A stretch of 40,290 nt of DNA. Source: Perkinsus marinus ATCC 50983. Taxonomy: Eukaryota > Perkinsozoa > Perkinsida > Perkinsidae. Below, piece after piece: positions 30,901 to 38,396 of the stretch. A program made the translations under genes and the position numbers. The notes beneath the pieces were generated by a model. The model saw nothing but the letters and a program-made list of their open reading frames with translations. It had not been told where the DNA came from and ran no database searches. Within the stretch, counting starts at the first letter, position 1. Each line of letters opens with the position of its first letter. The DNA is taken from positions 24,961 through 65,250 of the forward strand of contig NW_003203827.1 in NCBI RefSeq assembly GCF_000006405.1, in the 5' to 3' direction.

Positions 30901-31059
30901 TTCATCTGATGCACCCCCTCGGGCCCCACGGTGGGTGCCAGTTGTCCCGTTGTTTCCAGACGACTCAGAAGAATCAACACCGAGACAAGGAGAGGCGGGG
31001 TTGCGAGGAGCTTGTGCATCGTCGGGGGACTGGGAAGAACTCAAGGCATCGCCGGGCAT
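27973..31059 (-). CDS. Element B: Gag, protease and reverse transcriptase
   Basis: About 1,028 residues from the ATG at 31059, 20 nt downstream of the genomic spliced leader. The Gag helical region spans roughly residues 100-430. A CCHC knuckle CFKCHVKGHLARDC lies near 525. The protease has FKALIDPGSQLNLV near 635, with Pro where Ser or Thr is usual (DPG for DSG/DTG). Reverse transcriptase from about 765: VRVLNDLREVNARI, KWLVCPQGLSISPYF (motif B) and VLWYVDDIIIC (motif C). Motif A with its catalytic Asp is missing between GGIPRYV and ESQRFLGG, so this copy has an internal deletion of roughly 25-30 codons. Confidence 0.85.
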   Translation of the reverse strand: MPGDALSSSQSPDDAQAPRNPASPCLGVDSSESSGNNGTTGTHRGARGGASDEERVTAVIHTRSQQRQSPVDDNDNDNQIIHQVTVPLGVPSPHVPSRRRAAIDELLFEVEGVTGANMQPLPSVVQALQVDTFYLLESILGIGFNPWISPSFALIGRGGEPLGVNVTKFCQSWRLECLRGSLASKMSSNPVASRSLRVLDVAEGSPVVWNWLERLDRAFSVSRSAASVRLLTLAYLCPPALVSSLRSSLVKVCQDSGGDRQAVSRWSYWVGKDMSEAAVDVRQAFKAEYNSYNAVVARWLKDVLELINDRVRPKISLARTMSSWATLSLQEGESIESFLQRESELWLLLASHSAATDQSPFNWKERRARILSAILVVPSWRSSIGPWISALKTADNYSVFRELIKEAKKTILTLKALPKSEAILTCDNPMHFGPLPSTVFRGPTWKRSVDPHLPEPMSAKAPDSGVVSGACRSGPKADGTQGRGPRGRDPTAPKVETKKFQSASRQPQRPVNKQKAKDRSEGRCFKCHVKGHLARDCPIDGEVEKTDGSKTVSRKAPAVNVTAMSPRRVETAYVGAGEPFTDEESETSEPARLCACAVANPSQHTYDISSSRDDDLVYVHLTSVNGRSFKALIDPGSQLNLVEESVVNGADALASSDTSRKDMSISGIGGKICGKPVTIKIYGPASKRVLRLKGYSVPELPGGSEVLLGIPGLRALKARLDLGVGEMSLCASALANNDKLPIKSSSIDITAHLDVIREHPIPRHRGYPLAPEKLEVAHKLVREMEDKGWIKIIDDKDTSQWFCPTFLKLKSNGKVRVLNDLREVNARIRSFASQSSFGAVLGGIPRYVESQRFLGGVLGGIRFKWLVCPQGLSISPYFWELYLSSLLSGIEFPPQVTVLWYVDDIIICALDDVSALAAKKAIISALVNKNVMVAEEKCCGPARSVNFLGLVIDEHGWKPQEEPLDQLRRLPKPRNRGELHSFLGVVNYLRGVYDPSELQKHLAPLQDLLVKGRRFQWSEAHDLAFEWL

Positions 31060-31347
31060 TGTGGATGACAATTAATAACTTGAGCCAAGATGGCTACGGT
31101 ACCAATCTCAACATCATTGATCGTTCAACAGTGAATCTGATACCACAACCGTATACACGTGCAAACTGGCACGCAGACGCAATTTGGCACGCAGACGCAA
31201 CCGCACAAGAAAGGTAGCAGGCCTTGGCAGAAACTATAAACTTGAAGGACTAAAAAGTTGGAGTTGTCTAACACATCCCAAAAAGATGCTCCCTAGAAAG
31301 GCACAATACCATCGAAATGAGGGACAGTTAGGCACTGACCATGGTAC
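31052..31347 (-). repeat. Leader repeat of element B, right copy (LTR-like)
   Basis: Counterpart of 25416-25736 in the same orientation. It includes the single spliced leader and runs into the first codons of Gag. On its right edge it directly abuts the RNase H end of element D on the plus strand. Confidence 0.65.
31079..31100 (-). other. Genomic spliced-leader sequence upstream of element B Gag
   Basis: The reverse complement is the complete 22-nt leader, ACCGTAG then CCATCTTGGCTCAAG, with C at the pyrimidine position reported for Perkinsus. It ends 19 nt before the Gag ATG. Normally this sequence is added by trans-splicing and is absent from the gene, so its presence implies passage through a trans-spliced RNA. 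Confidence 0.88.
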
Positions 31348-31717
31348 ACACGGCCGGTTCTGCTGAGGCACGACTTCCGATGAAGATACCATCGAGGTCT
31401 CAGGCTTTTCAGTGTCTTATCATTACGTGGAGAGTGAGAGGAATCCGGCCGATCATCTCACACGAGCTCCCACATACCTCCGTTGGAAGAAACCCTCCCG
31501 TCGATCACCCGCTCCACAGTTGGCTGCTCCAGCTATTCTTGCAGATCAGAAGTAGTCGTGGCGCGAAGCTTCTCAAGCCAATGTTGACGGATTGCACATT
31601 CCTGACTCTCACCTAATTGAGCTCCTTACTGAGGTACACAACGATCATCACGAAGGCTCTGAAGGTCTGTTCAACAGATTGCGAGGATGGGTTCGCGCTC
31701 CTGGGCTACGAGCACAA

Positions 31718-31763
31718 TGCCGACTCGGCATTGTGCTCGGCATTGCCGAGTCGGCATTGCCGA
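31718..31763. repeat. Compound inverted-triplication cluster (hexamer tgccga), element D integrase
   Basis: tgccga and its reverse complement tcggca alternate six times. The right part (31744-31763) is tgccga, g, tcggca, t, tgccga. The left part has 14-bp arms (31710-31723 and 31725-31738) around one c. About 40 extra bp account for the frame change inside the HHCC domain. Confidence 0.8.
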
Positions 31764-32559
31764 CGTACGCTCCTACAGTGTGCGATGTGTCGTGCAAGTA
31801 AAGCGCACCCATATCAAAACTCTGATGGTCTCCAGGTACACAGCGACGGAATTGGGCGTAAACGTAGCAGAACCCCAGCCGAGATTGCTGACACGCGAAA
31901 GTCTGCCGTGCCCTTCAATAAGCTACACCTAGACATAGTCGGCCCTTTCCGTAAAGTTAACGATCGCTCTCAGTTTTACGTGGTCCCCTGCATCTGCAAC
32001 GCAACGGGTTATGCCCTTGGTAAGCCTGTCAGATCAGCACCCGTTGGCAAGGATGTGATCGACCTCCTGTCTCACATTTTTGCAACTTTCCACACACACC
32101 CCTTGGTGCTGTGTACCGACGGGGGTTCGAATCTAGTGTCAGGGCAGGTCACGGATTTCGTGATGGGGTTTGACATTCTTCCGCACATTACGGCAAAGAA
32201 CACGTCTCTCAGCAACGGACGTATCGAACGTCTTCATCGCACGATTGAAGAATATTCACGTTCGCACGTTCGCTGCGACCAAATAGCCTATGGCGTCTTC
32301 CATCGCACTGTTGGCAACAGTCTGTTGCTGAGTTTTTGCGCATGTACAATCACTACCCCTCTCCGAGGTGGAAAGAGTGCGCATGATAAGGTTTTCACTT
32401 TTCCGGCCAACTGCGACCGTTTTCGTCCAGTTCAAACGCGTCCGGAATATGCTCTCCTGTGTAAAGACCCGCGAGAGACCTGGGGTCCTGGTTTCCTGGT
32501 TGATAGTCCTGTGCTCTTGCGAGTCATGAGACCGACAAACAAGCTCTCGCGACGATGGG

Positions 32560-32579
32560 TACCGGGCCGGTACTACCGG
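32560..32579. repeat. Inverted-triplication site (hexamer taccgg), element D integrase end
   Basis: taccgg, g, ccggta, c, taccgg. Flank rule obeyed. Causes the early stop at 32588. Confidence 0.9.
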
Positions 32580-32757
32580 CAACCATAGCTGAACGTCTAG
32601 GGAAGAAGACTCACAGCCTCGTTGGTATGTCTGGTAAATTCGACCTCAAGGACCTCAAACCATTACCTGATTCGCGTTTCGGAGACCCTTGAGGCTTCCA
32701 TTTTTCCATCTTCCCTGTACATTCCTTTCGTTTATTTCTCTCTCTGTTTTTTTGCTT

Positions 32758-32778
32758 CGAAGGAGGGAGGGTGAGTGG
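32758..32778 (+). promoter_or_regulatory. Candidate polypurine tract of element D
   Basis: cgaaggagggagggtgagtgg lies 65 bp after the restored integrase stop, just where a 3' LTR would start. The sequence that follows leads into copy B of the 2.6-kb repeat; no matching 5' LTR is in the window. Confidence 0.45.
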
Positions 32779-32848
32779 TACGCCACCAAGCACGCGATCA
32801 TATCGCGCTCGCCATGAAGAATAGCGCACGTCTGCGAGACACGTGCAT

Positions 32849-32932
32849 CCGCGTGACGTGACGTCCGCAGTGACGTGACGTCCGCAGTGACGTGACGTCC
32901 GCAGTGACGTGACGTTCGCAGTGACGTGACGT
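32849..32932. repeat. 17-bp minisatellite, five units (copy B)
   Basis: Same unit as at 15341-15390 but two units longer, a clear copy-number polymorphism between paralogues. Confidence 0.85.
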
Positions 32933-33391
32933 TTTTTACTGCCTCGCCTTCCTTCCTTCGTTCGCTCTCAATCGCTCTTTCCAACCTTCCTCAAGGTTGT
33001 TGCGTTCTGGCAATTAACTCTCACTTACCGGGTTGGAGCGACTCTCACCATCCGCAAATCGAAGTCTGACAGACGGCGTCTGTTACAGCTAAGCGGATAG
33101 TGAAGTCAGTGAGAGACTGCCCCTCCATGAAAATCACGCAAGACCTTTTTCACGCATGCATCTCTACTAGCTATCGATACAGAAATTGCTAACGCTCGAA
33201 TCAACGTGACATTATGGCCTTTATTGGTTCGAATCATAGCACTCCGGTATCAGACATGTAGCCCGGTCAGGCAGTAGTATATCAGGATGTTGCTAACATC
33301 ATTAGGGTTGCTCCTCACAACATCTCCCCGATATTGGTCTGTGTTGTTTAGTAGTTTCACTTAATCTTCAGGAGGCTCTACTCTCTCAATA

Positions 33392-33802
33392 ATGATGACA
33401 CCCCATATGATCTGCTTGATGGCCTGTTATGTTCTGGTATTTGTGGGAGCCTTGCCTGCTGGTAGATACGTTCACGAAGGGCAGGGCTACAGATTGACCT
33501 ATGTATTCACCGATTCTAGAATCGGGCTTGAGTTCGAGGTCAAAGGCCAGGCTCCCTTCGTGGACCCGCCGATCTACCCCCTGAAGCGCATCGCGGAGGC
33601 TTGGGCCGAGTCTTACTTCGTCGATTTCGAAGGCTCACCTGAGGGAGTTGATTACTGGTACCGAGGAATCAGGCATCTCTTCCCGGAAGTGGAGATTGCA
33701 TCTGCCGACCTGACAAGGGTGGTGGTTTACCCATACGATTCGTCGAATTTACTTGCTAAATTCCAAGATCAAGTCGTTGATTTTTTCGCCGAATCCGCTT
33801 GA
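33392..33802 (+). CDS. Small secreted protein of unknown function (copy 2)
   Basis: 136 residues with the same signal peptide and length as the gene at 20681-21091, and two amino-acid differences (KRIAEAW, VDYWYRG). The 5' flank differs by a two-base insertion just before the start. Retention of the open frame in both copies is compatible with function, but the duplication may simply be young. Confidence 0.75.
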   Translation: MMTPHMICLMACYVLVFVGALPAGRYVHEGQGYRLTYVFTDSRIGLEFEVKGQAPFVDPPIYPLKRIAEAWAESYFVDFEGSPEGVDYWYRGIRHLFPEVEIASADLTRVVVYPYDSSNLLAKFQDQVVDFFAESA

Positions 33803-34355
33803 GGACCTCAAGTTCAGGCTCGGTTGCACTTTTTGTACCACATTACTTATCAGACGTCTCACGGCCCTGATGTGGCTATACATGTCATATGTCCTCTTTT
33901 GTTGCGGAACCCACCGCCTTATTTTGTATGAGAGAAGCCATAGTCCCAGCTCTAGGATCAGGGTCTGATCAAAGATGTTGATGACCTCTGGGGCATTCTC
34001 GCTCGTGGTTCACGCTGTATTGCTCTCTTCGACTCGACTGAGGACCTTTTTTCTACTCAATCTCCATTATTGAGTCCATAATCTAGTTCATATTTGCGTT
34101 TAGGAGTAGAATTTATTGCAAGCAAATACATATCGTCGAGACTCGAGTCGGGAGCAAACATCGCGACTCTGGGAGAGGCATCAATCTTCACTTGACGCAA
34201 ATGGCTTCATCTCGTTCGCAAATCCCAATGAACATGAAGATTGGCATGTGAAGAAAGCGATCTTCGACTTCCGCTTTTGAATCGGCGATCCACAATTGAC
34301 TGAGTTCAACCGAGACGCCACATTAGCCGAGAAGCTTGTAATCCACGCTCCTCGA

Positions 34356-34375
34356 CTCGAGTCTCGAGTCTCGAG
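34356..34375. repeat. Inverted-triplication site (hexamer ctcgag), only in copy B
   Basis: ctcgag, t, ctcgag, t, ctcgag (the hexamer is its own reverse complement). Flank rule obeyed. Copy A has a single ctcgag at 21645-21650. Confidence 0.92.
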
Positions 34376-34755
34376 ATGTCTGAAGCTTGGAAGTTCAGCG
34401 GAGCCTCCTTGATTCCACCTTGGATTTTTCCGGCTTCCTTGGGAAACACAAATCTCCTTAGAAAACTTACACTCTCCTTAGATTTTTGTGGTTCACCCAC
34501 CTTTTCAATCTGAAATTCAGCAATTGAAAGAACAAATTTGACGAAAGCAATTTGTTTTTCGACGAGTGAAAGGAGTTGTTCACGAAATGAAAGTTCAAAT
34601 TTGAATGGAAAGTTCGATTTTCGTAGACCGGTCAAAAATGAGAGTTCAAATTTGTAAATGAAATTTATGAACTCGGAAACGCAAGTTCAAATTCGTCGGA
34701 CACGATACCAATTTCGACCAATGAAAGCTCACTTTCACCACATCTCGATATGCAC

Positions 34756-34775
34756 TATTCAGTGAATAGTATTCA
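34756..34775. repeat. Inverted-triplication site (hexamer tattca), copy B counterpart
   Basis: Same as 22031-22050. Confidence 0.88.
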
Positions 34776-34860
34776 CACTCCACGAGTTGACAACTCGCAC
34801 AATGTTGACTACTCGAGGCACTTCTCAAATGTGAACAGTTGTTGCGCAGAGTGAGACTCA

Positions 34861-35437
34861 CGGGTGGTTCTCCGGAACGTTGGGTCGCAATGTTCCGCTG
34901 CTCTCGTACGTTCTTTCATGGGGAAGCTCACCAAATGCATTTCCTCAACCATGATTCTGTGAGTCCCGCGTATTTGATTTCACGAAAACTCGGACAATGT
35001 AGTCGTTTCACCGCATATCTGAATAGCAGCTTCTCATAGGTCGAGACATAATCTTCGAGCAAAAGCTTTAGAACGTATTTGTTGGCCGTCCTTGGTAGAC
35101 CGCAGATCACCTTATCAAGATATGTGTCGATACCATCCAACACACTCCTGACTCCTTTTTGTACCAACTTGGTACAAGTTGGTACTACCAAGGTATGTCC
35201 CCACGCTCCTAAGCCATACCCGCAAATAGATGCGAGGTGATTGCGTAGTGCTCTCACCGCCCTCTTCCTGAGCCTTCTGAAAGTGTTCCACAGGGGAGTC
35301 AGGGTGCCTCTGATCAGCTCAATCTCCTGTCTAGCTTTGGCTGCTAGGGCTTTAACATGCGGATTCCACGAACTGCCCATTCTGATCACGTACCCAAGGT
35401 ACGTTATTTCCCGTTCTACTGGTATGTTCAGCAGGCT
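34861..35437 (-). pseudogene. LINE 2 paralogue, 5'-truncated reverse transcriptase end
   Basis: Carries only the last part of the reverse transcriptase (NIPVEREITYLGYVIRMG to ESWLRK). An eight-codon in-frame insertion (35167-35190) lies between GHTLV and VQKGVRS-type residues, and a one-base change shifts the extreme C-terminus. The body matches 22133-22690 closely. Confidence 0.8.
35161..35193. repeat. 24-bp palindromic insertion in copy B LINE
   Basis: Copy A reads gtaccaaggt at 22435-22444. Copy B has 24 additional bp forming arms gtaccaacttg and caagttggtac around gta. The insertion is in frame and adds eight codons. It starts like a standard site (taccaa, c, ttggta, c) with 10 more bp before the last taccaa. 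Confidence 0.88.
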
Positions 35438-35764
35438 GAGCCTATGCACACAAAATACACTCGTGTGCGCTCAGAAATAACCACAATTGCGGTAGTCCAG
35501 CGTGGTTCAATGCTAGAGCTAGTAAGATGCTAGCAATAAGGCACATCCATGTGCTCACAGTTGTAATAATGGCGGACGCGGGCTCGACCCAGCCCTCCGC
35601 TCCCTGGATGTGGAGTTAGGATATTAGAGACTGCTGACTCGACCCGTACCGGCTATGGAGTCGGGTAGCTCTTGTGTCCTACTGAACCGTGTTGGCCACC
35701 AATTCATAGTTGGCAGCAGGCACAGGTTACTGCCTGGTTGCTGGCTCTGACATAAATGAAGATT
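35438..35764. other. Unassigned DNA between copy B and LTR element C
   Basis: About 330 bp with no ORF or repeat I can place. It follows the break in the LINE and precedes the truncated integrase of element C, so it may be the 3' LTR of that element, but no matching copy is present to the right. Confidence 0.4.
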
Positions 35765-36148
35765 TCACAGGTCAGAGCTGAGCCATTCACGATTCACACC
35801 CCCAACCTCTGCATCATGGGAATTTCGCGTGTGGGGATGCTTCGCAGCACCCGCAGAAGGTTTTGCTTGAAAACATACTTTACATGATGATAGATGTGAG
35901 TAGACATCCTTATCCATAGCTGGCCAGTAGTAATGCTTGAACAGTTCGTGGCGTATCTTGGGAGCTCCTGCATGATTGAACTCCTCGTGAATGTCGGCAA
36001 TAAGACGACCTCGTTTGGATCGTCGAGGAATAGGAACAGTAACCCGATAGCCGACATCAACAGGGACATAACTTCGGTAAACCAAACCGTTCTTGGTCGA
36101 TAATTGCACATGACAGCGTTGGTATTGTTGAGGAATTGGTGGTTTATG

Positions 36149-36168
36149 AGCAGAATCTGCTCAGCAGA
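36149..36168. repeat. Inverted-triplication site (hexamer agcaga), element C
   Basis: agcaga, a, tctgct, c, agcaga. Flank rule obeyed. Separates the linker frame from the integrase HHCC frame. Confidence 0.9.
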
Positions 36169-36211
36169 TACCAACTGATATAGAACCTTTAGATCATGAT
36201 CGTCCTCGTAG

Positions 36212-36231
36212 TCGGCACTGCCGACTCGGCA
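36212..36231. repeat. Inverted-triplication site (hexamer tcggca), element C
   Basis: tcggca, c, tgccga, c, tcggca. Flank rule obeyed. Lies in the RNase H-integrase linker, where one further single-base offset remains. Confidence 0.88.
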
Positions 36232-36327
36232 GGGACGTCAGGCGAACGAGAGATAGTAGCTAGACTCTGTAGGATTGGAGTACCATGTGAAAACCTCATC
36301 CAGCTGCGGGGAAGCGATCCATGACTG

Positions 36328-36347
36328 CCTAGAATCTAGGCCCTAGA
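36328..36347. repeat. Inverted-triplication site (hexamer cctaga), element C
   Basis: cctaga, a, tctagg, c, cctaga. Flank rule obeyed. End of RNase H. Confidence 0.9.
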
Positions 36348-36350
36348 TAG

Positions 36351-36370
36351 ATGATACTATCATCATGATA
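36351..36370. repeat. Inverted-triplication site (hexamer atgata), element C
   Basis: atgata, c, tatcat, c, atgata. Flank rule obeyed. Only three bp from the previous site. Confidence 0.9.
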
Positions 36371-36393
36371 GTCAGCACGTGAATTCTCCTCGG

Positions 36394-36413
36394 AAGTTAT
36401 TAACTTCAATTCA
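36394..36413. repeat. Degenerate inverted-triplication site (aagtta), element C
   Basis: aagtta, t, taactt, c, then aattca: the third copy has two substitutions but both spacer bases obey the flank rule. Taking out 14 bp here restores the RNase H end. Confidence 0.7.
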
Positions 36414-36632
36414 AACTTAATGTCGCTCCCGTTGGGAACTTCTCAACGAAGTACTCGACATGCTCACGTATGACATTAAGCAAACGATTTATTGCTTGCG
36501 TTGCGACAGTTTTGGTCTTGAGAGTTAACGGAGAACCTTTACACCAGCGATATACCGTACTACTATCGACGTAAGCTGTAACCAAGGATATGAGAAGACC
36601 TCGTTCTTCATGCCAAGTAATCAGGGAACTGA

Positions 36633-36652
36633 GACCTTGAAGGTCTGACCTT
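36633..36652. repeat. Inverted-triplication site (hexamer gacctt), element C RNase H
   Basis: gacctt, g, aaggtc, t, gacctt. Flank rule obeyed. Splits RNase H between its Glu and second Asp motifs. Confidence 0.92.
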
Positions 36653-37030
36653 CAGCCAAGCTTCGAGCTTCTTTTCTATTAATATGCCATGTCAGTTCTC
36701 GCTGAGACCAACTCCGAGACACTTCTTCGAGAGGGACTCCACCAACAAAGATAGAGTAGCCAGAGGCCCGTGAAGAGACATCAGAATGGAGGCTAATATC
36801 CTTACTTCTGGTGGAAGCATCATGAATACATGCTACCTTAGGCAAAAACCGAGTTAGAGAATCAATGCGTGAGCGCGAGTTAACCAGAGTATCATGGTCG
36901 GTAATGGGAACATCCCATTTTTCCAACTTACCAGCGAAGGAACGTATAGAATCACAGAGACAATGACTTTCAGGATGCAGTTTTAGTAAATCGGAGAAAT
37001 GACCATCAATGGAATAGGCAATTCGCTTGG

Positions 37031-37809
37031 TCAAATAACTGAAGTCAGTGTCCGCCGGACACTGTCCGGAAGGGCTTTTGCTTGGCATCGAAGTTGTAGA
37101 TCACCTTCTTCTCCTAGACGTAGTAAATAGCCAAGATGCTGAACCCATGGAGTAACACCGTTCTCGTTCTTGAGAGAGGACCGTTTCGAAGGTGGGAAAT
37201 CCCAGCCGAGGACATGGGCATAAGTTGAAAGGCTTTCGGCGTGTTGAAGGAGATTTTGACCTACTAGAGAGATATCATCATAATACCATGCATGATATTT
37301 CACTGTGGAGCCTGTGGAACATTTCCGAAGTACTTCATCAAAATGATGGGTTGCTTCTTCTAATGCACCCGGCCCACAATTAATACCAAACAGCATTCGT
37401 TGTGATCTGAAAATTTTGTTACCAACCTTCACATACAGTGGCTCAACTGTTCGAAATCTATAGTAGCATTTCGACAAATCTAGCACCATGAGTTCGTCAC
37501 CACGACGGAAGTGCGAACGAAGGCGGTCAAGAACCTCAGTTGTCGATAGACCAGAAATTTTGGTCCAGAATAGGAAGAGGGGATATCCAAAGAATCATTG
37601 AAGACTCTCAGATCAATAACCGGACGAACCGGTGTTGTATGACCAGGTTGGCTGAAAGGAAAGCATATCGCAACTGGTGCTCCTTGGGGTACGTCCGCTC
37701 TCGAAACTTCCTGCCACCAAGCTTTTGCTTGATAGGAACCAGTTTCCGACCAGAATAAAGCCTTCTCTTGCTCAGGGAGTAGATTCAGAAGATTCTGGGA
37801 GTAGTCCAC
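37031..37809 (-). pseudogene. LTR element C: reverse transcriptase
   Basis: Motif A is MVLDLSKCYYRF, motif B LFGINCGPGALEE, motif C AWYYDDISLV, and the upstream fingers include PFSQPGHTTPVRPVIDLRV. A one-base frame change near 37550 divides the fingers from motif A. The insertion at 37049-37068 divides the connection domain from RNase H. All three catalytic aspartates are present. Confidence 0.8.
37049..37068. repeat. Inverted-triplication site (hexamer tgtccg), element C
   Basis: tgtccg, c, cggaca, c, tgtccg. Flank rule obeyed. Splits reverse transcriptase from RNase H. Confidence 0.92.
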
Positions 37810-37883
37810 TGGAGTAGGAAGACGTATTCGGTGCTGTTCTTGCCATCAGATCTCACAGGTCACTCCTTGGTCTGGTGTATCCT

Positions 37884-38396
37884 TTACCTCATCCGCTCTA
37901 AGACTCTTAGACTAAGAGGTCGTACACGAAACTGATAGCCCGAACCAGAGCATGAGCGTAAAGGACGCCAAGGGCATACAAGTTCCTGAGCAATTGCAGA
38001 GAGTTGGTGTTGTTGTTGTTGTTGTTGACCCGGTGTTGTTGATGGTGAACGCGATGTAGTTGCGAAAATCAGCTGTCCACTTGCCGGATGATCTTGACCA
38101 AGCTCAAGTTTAGCAGAGTACTTAGAGAGGAAGTCGTGACCAAGTATACAAGTAGGAAGATTGCCAAGACTGGCAATGTAAAAGTAATGAATGAACTCCT
38201 GAGGAGTACCTTGTAGATGAAATTGTATACCAAGCTTAAACTGTACAGAGAGAGTAGTATCAGGAGTAGTAAATCTCAGAAATTTAGGCAGTTTCCGAGC
38301 AAACTTATTGAGCCCGAGATTTGAAGTAAATCGAGAGTCGATAAAAGATGCCGAGGCACCCGTATCCACTAAGGTTCGACACGTTACCGGATTCAT
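37884..38396 (-). pseudogene. LTR element C: aspartic protease
   Basis: Active site TLVDTGASASFIDSRF, flap region and PTCILGHDFLSKYSAKLELG (second conserved block), then a Gln-rich spacer (codon repeat at 38010-38028). It starts by a -1 overlap with Gag, as in element A. The ORF ends artificially after the insertion at 37898-37917, whose removal joins it to the reverse transcriptase frame apart from one in-frame TGA near 37845. Confidence 0.8.
37898..37917. repeat. Inverted-triplication site (hexamer ctaaga), element C
   Basis: ctaaga, c, tcttag, a, ctaaga. Flank rule obeyed. Splits protease from reverse transcriptase. Confidence 0.92.

Larger units (their letters stand above)
25735..31057 (-). 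mobile_element. LTR retrotransposon B, internal region
   Basis: One minus-strand reading frame can be followed from the ATG at 31057-31059 to 25798, covering Gag, CCHC knuckle, protease, reverse transcriptase, RNase H and integrase. It is interrupted by three in-frame stops (TAA near 27973, TAA near 27622, TGA near 26194) but by no frameshift, and no inverted-triplication site was found in it. Direct leader repeats flank it. Missing reverse transcriptase motif A and an altered integrase residue indicate a dead copy. Confidence 0.85.
31348..32692 (+). pseudogene. LTR element D: RNase H end and integrase
   Basis: Begins in the RNase H end (YHYVESERNPADHLTRAPTY). The integrase HHCC is HNDHHEG followed by CAMC, separated by a compound palindromic insertion (31718-31763) that shifts the frame. 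The DDE core is intact: HLDIVGPFRKV (Asp), LCTDGGSNLVSG (Asp) and NGRIERLHRTIEEY (Glu). The ORF appears to end at 32588, but the 14-bp insertion at 32560-32579 causes that; without it the frame runs to the TGA at about 32692. Everything upstream of RNase H is missing at the junction with the element B leader. Confidence 0.8.
33803..34860. other. Non-coding part of copy B
   Basis: Matches 21092-22132. It contains the copy-specific insertion at 34356-34375 and the shared one at 34756-34775. No further gene is seen. Confidence 0.5.
32823..35437. repeat. Copy B of the ~2.6-kb repeat (empty site for element A)
   Basis: Near-identical to copy A without the LTR element. It differs by five instead of three minisatellite units, a few substitutions, presence or absence of inverted-triplication insertions (lacks the one at 20303, has one at 34356 and a 24-bp one at 35167) and a one-base insertion near 34936 at the LINE C-terminus. 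It ends in the LINE reverse transcriptase at an aggct-g-agcct mini-palindrome. Confidence 0.85.
35765..36231 (-). pseudogene. LTR element C: integrase zinc-binding domain (truncated)
   Basis: LIADIHEEFNHAGAPKIRHE and SSCKVCFQAK give the HHCC module (Hx4H, Cx2C). The catalytic DDE core is absent, the sequence ending at a stop at 35765. The upstream linker runs in a different frame because of the 14-bp insertion at 36149-36168. Confidence 0.75.
36232..37088 (-). pseudogene. LTR element C: RNase H
   Basis: RNase H shows ISLHSDVSSRASGYSIFV (Asp), LTWHINRKEARSLAE (Glu) and, in another frame, VTAYVDSSTVYRW (Asp), then a SEENSRAD-type end. The frame is cut by sites at 36633-36652, 36394-36413 (degenerate), 36351-36370 and 36328-36347. 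Taking these out gives one continuous frame from the reverse transcriptase to past the RNase H end. Confidence 0.75.

Noticed and set aside
25416-31347. Leader repeats as proven LTRs of element B
   Set aside because: They start TG and have a possible polypurine tract, but no CA end or target duplication could be matched, and the repeat extends into Gag; kept as LTR-like only.
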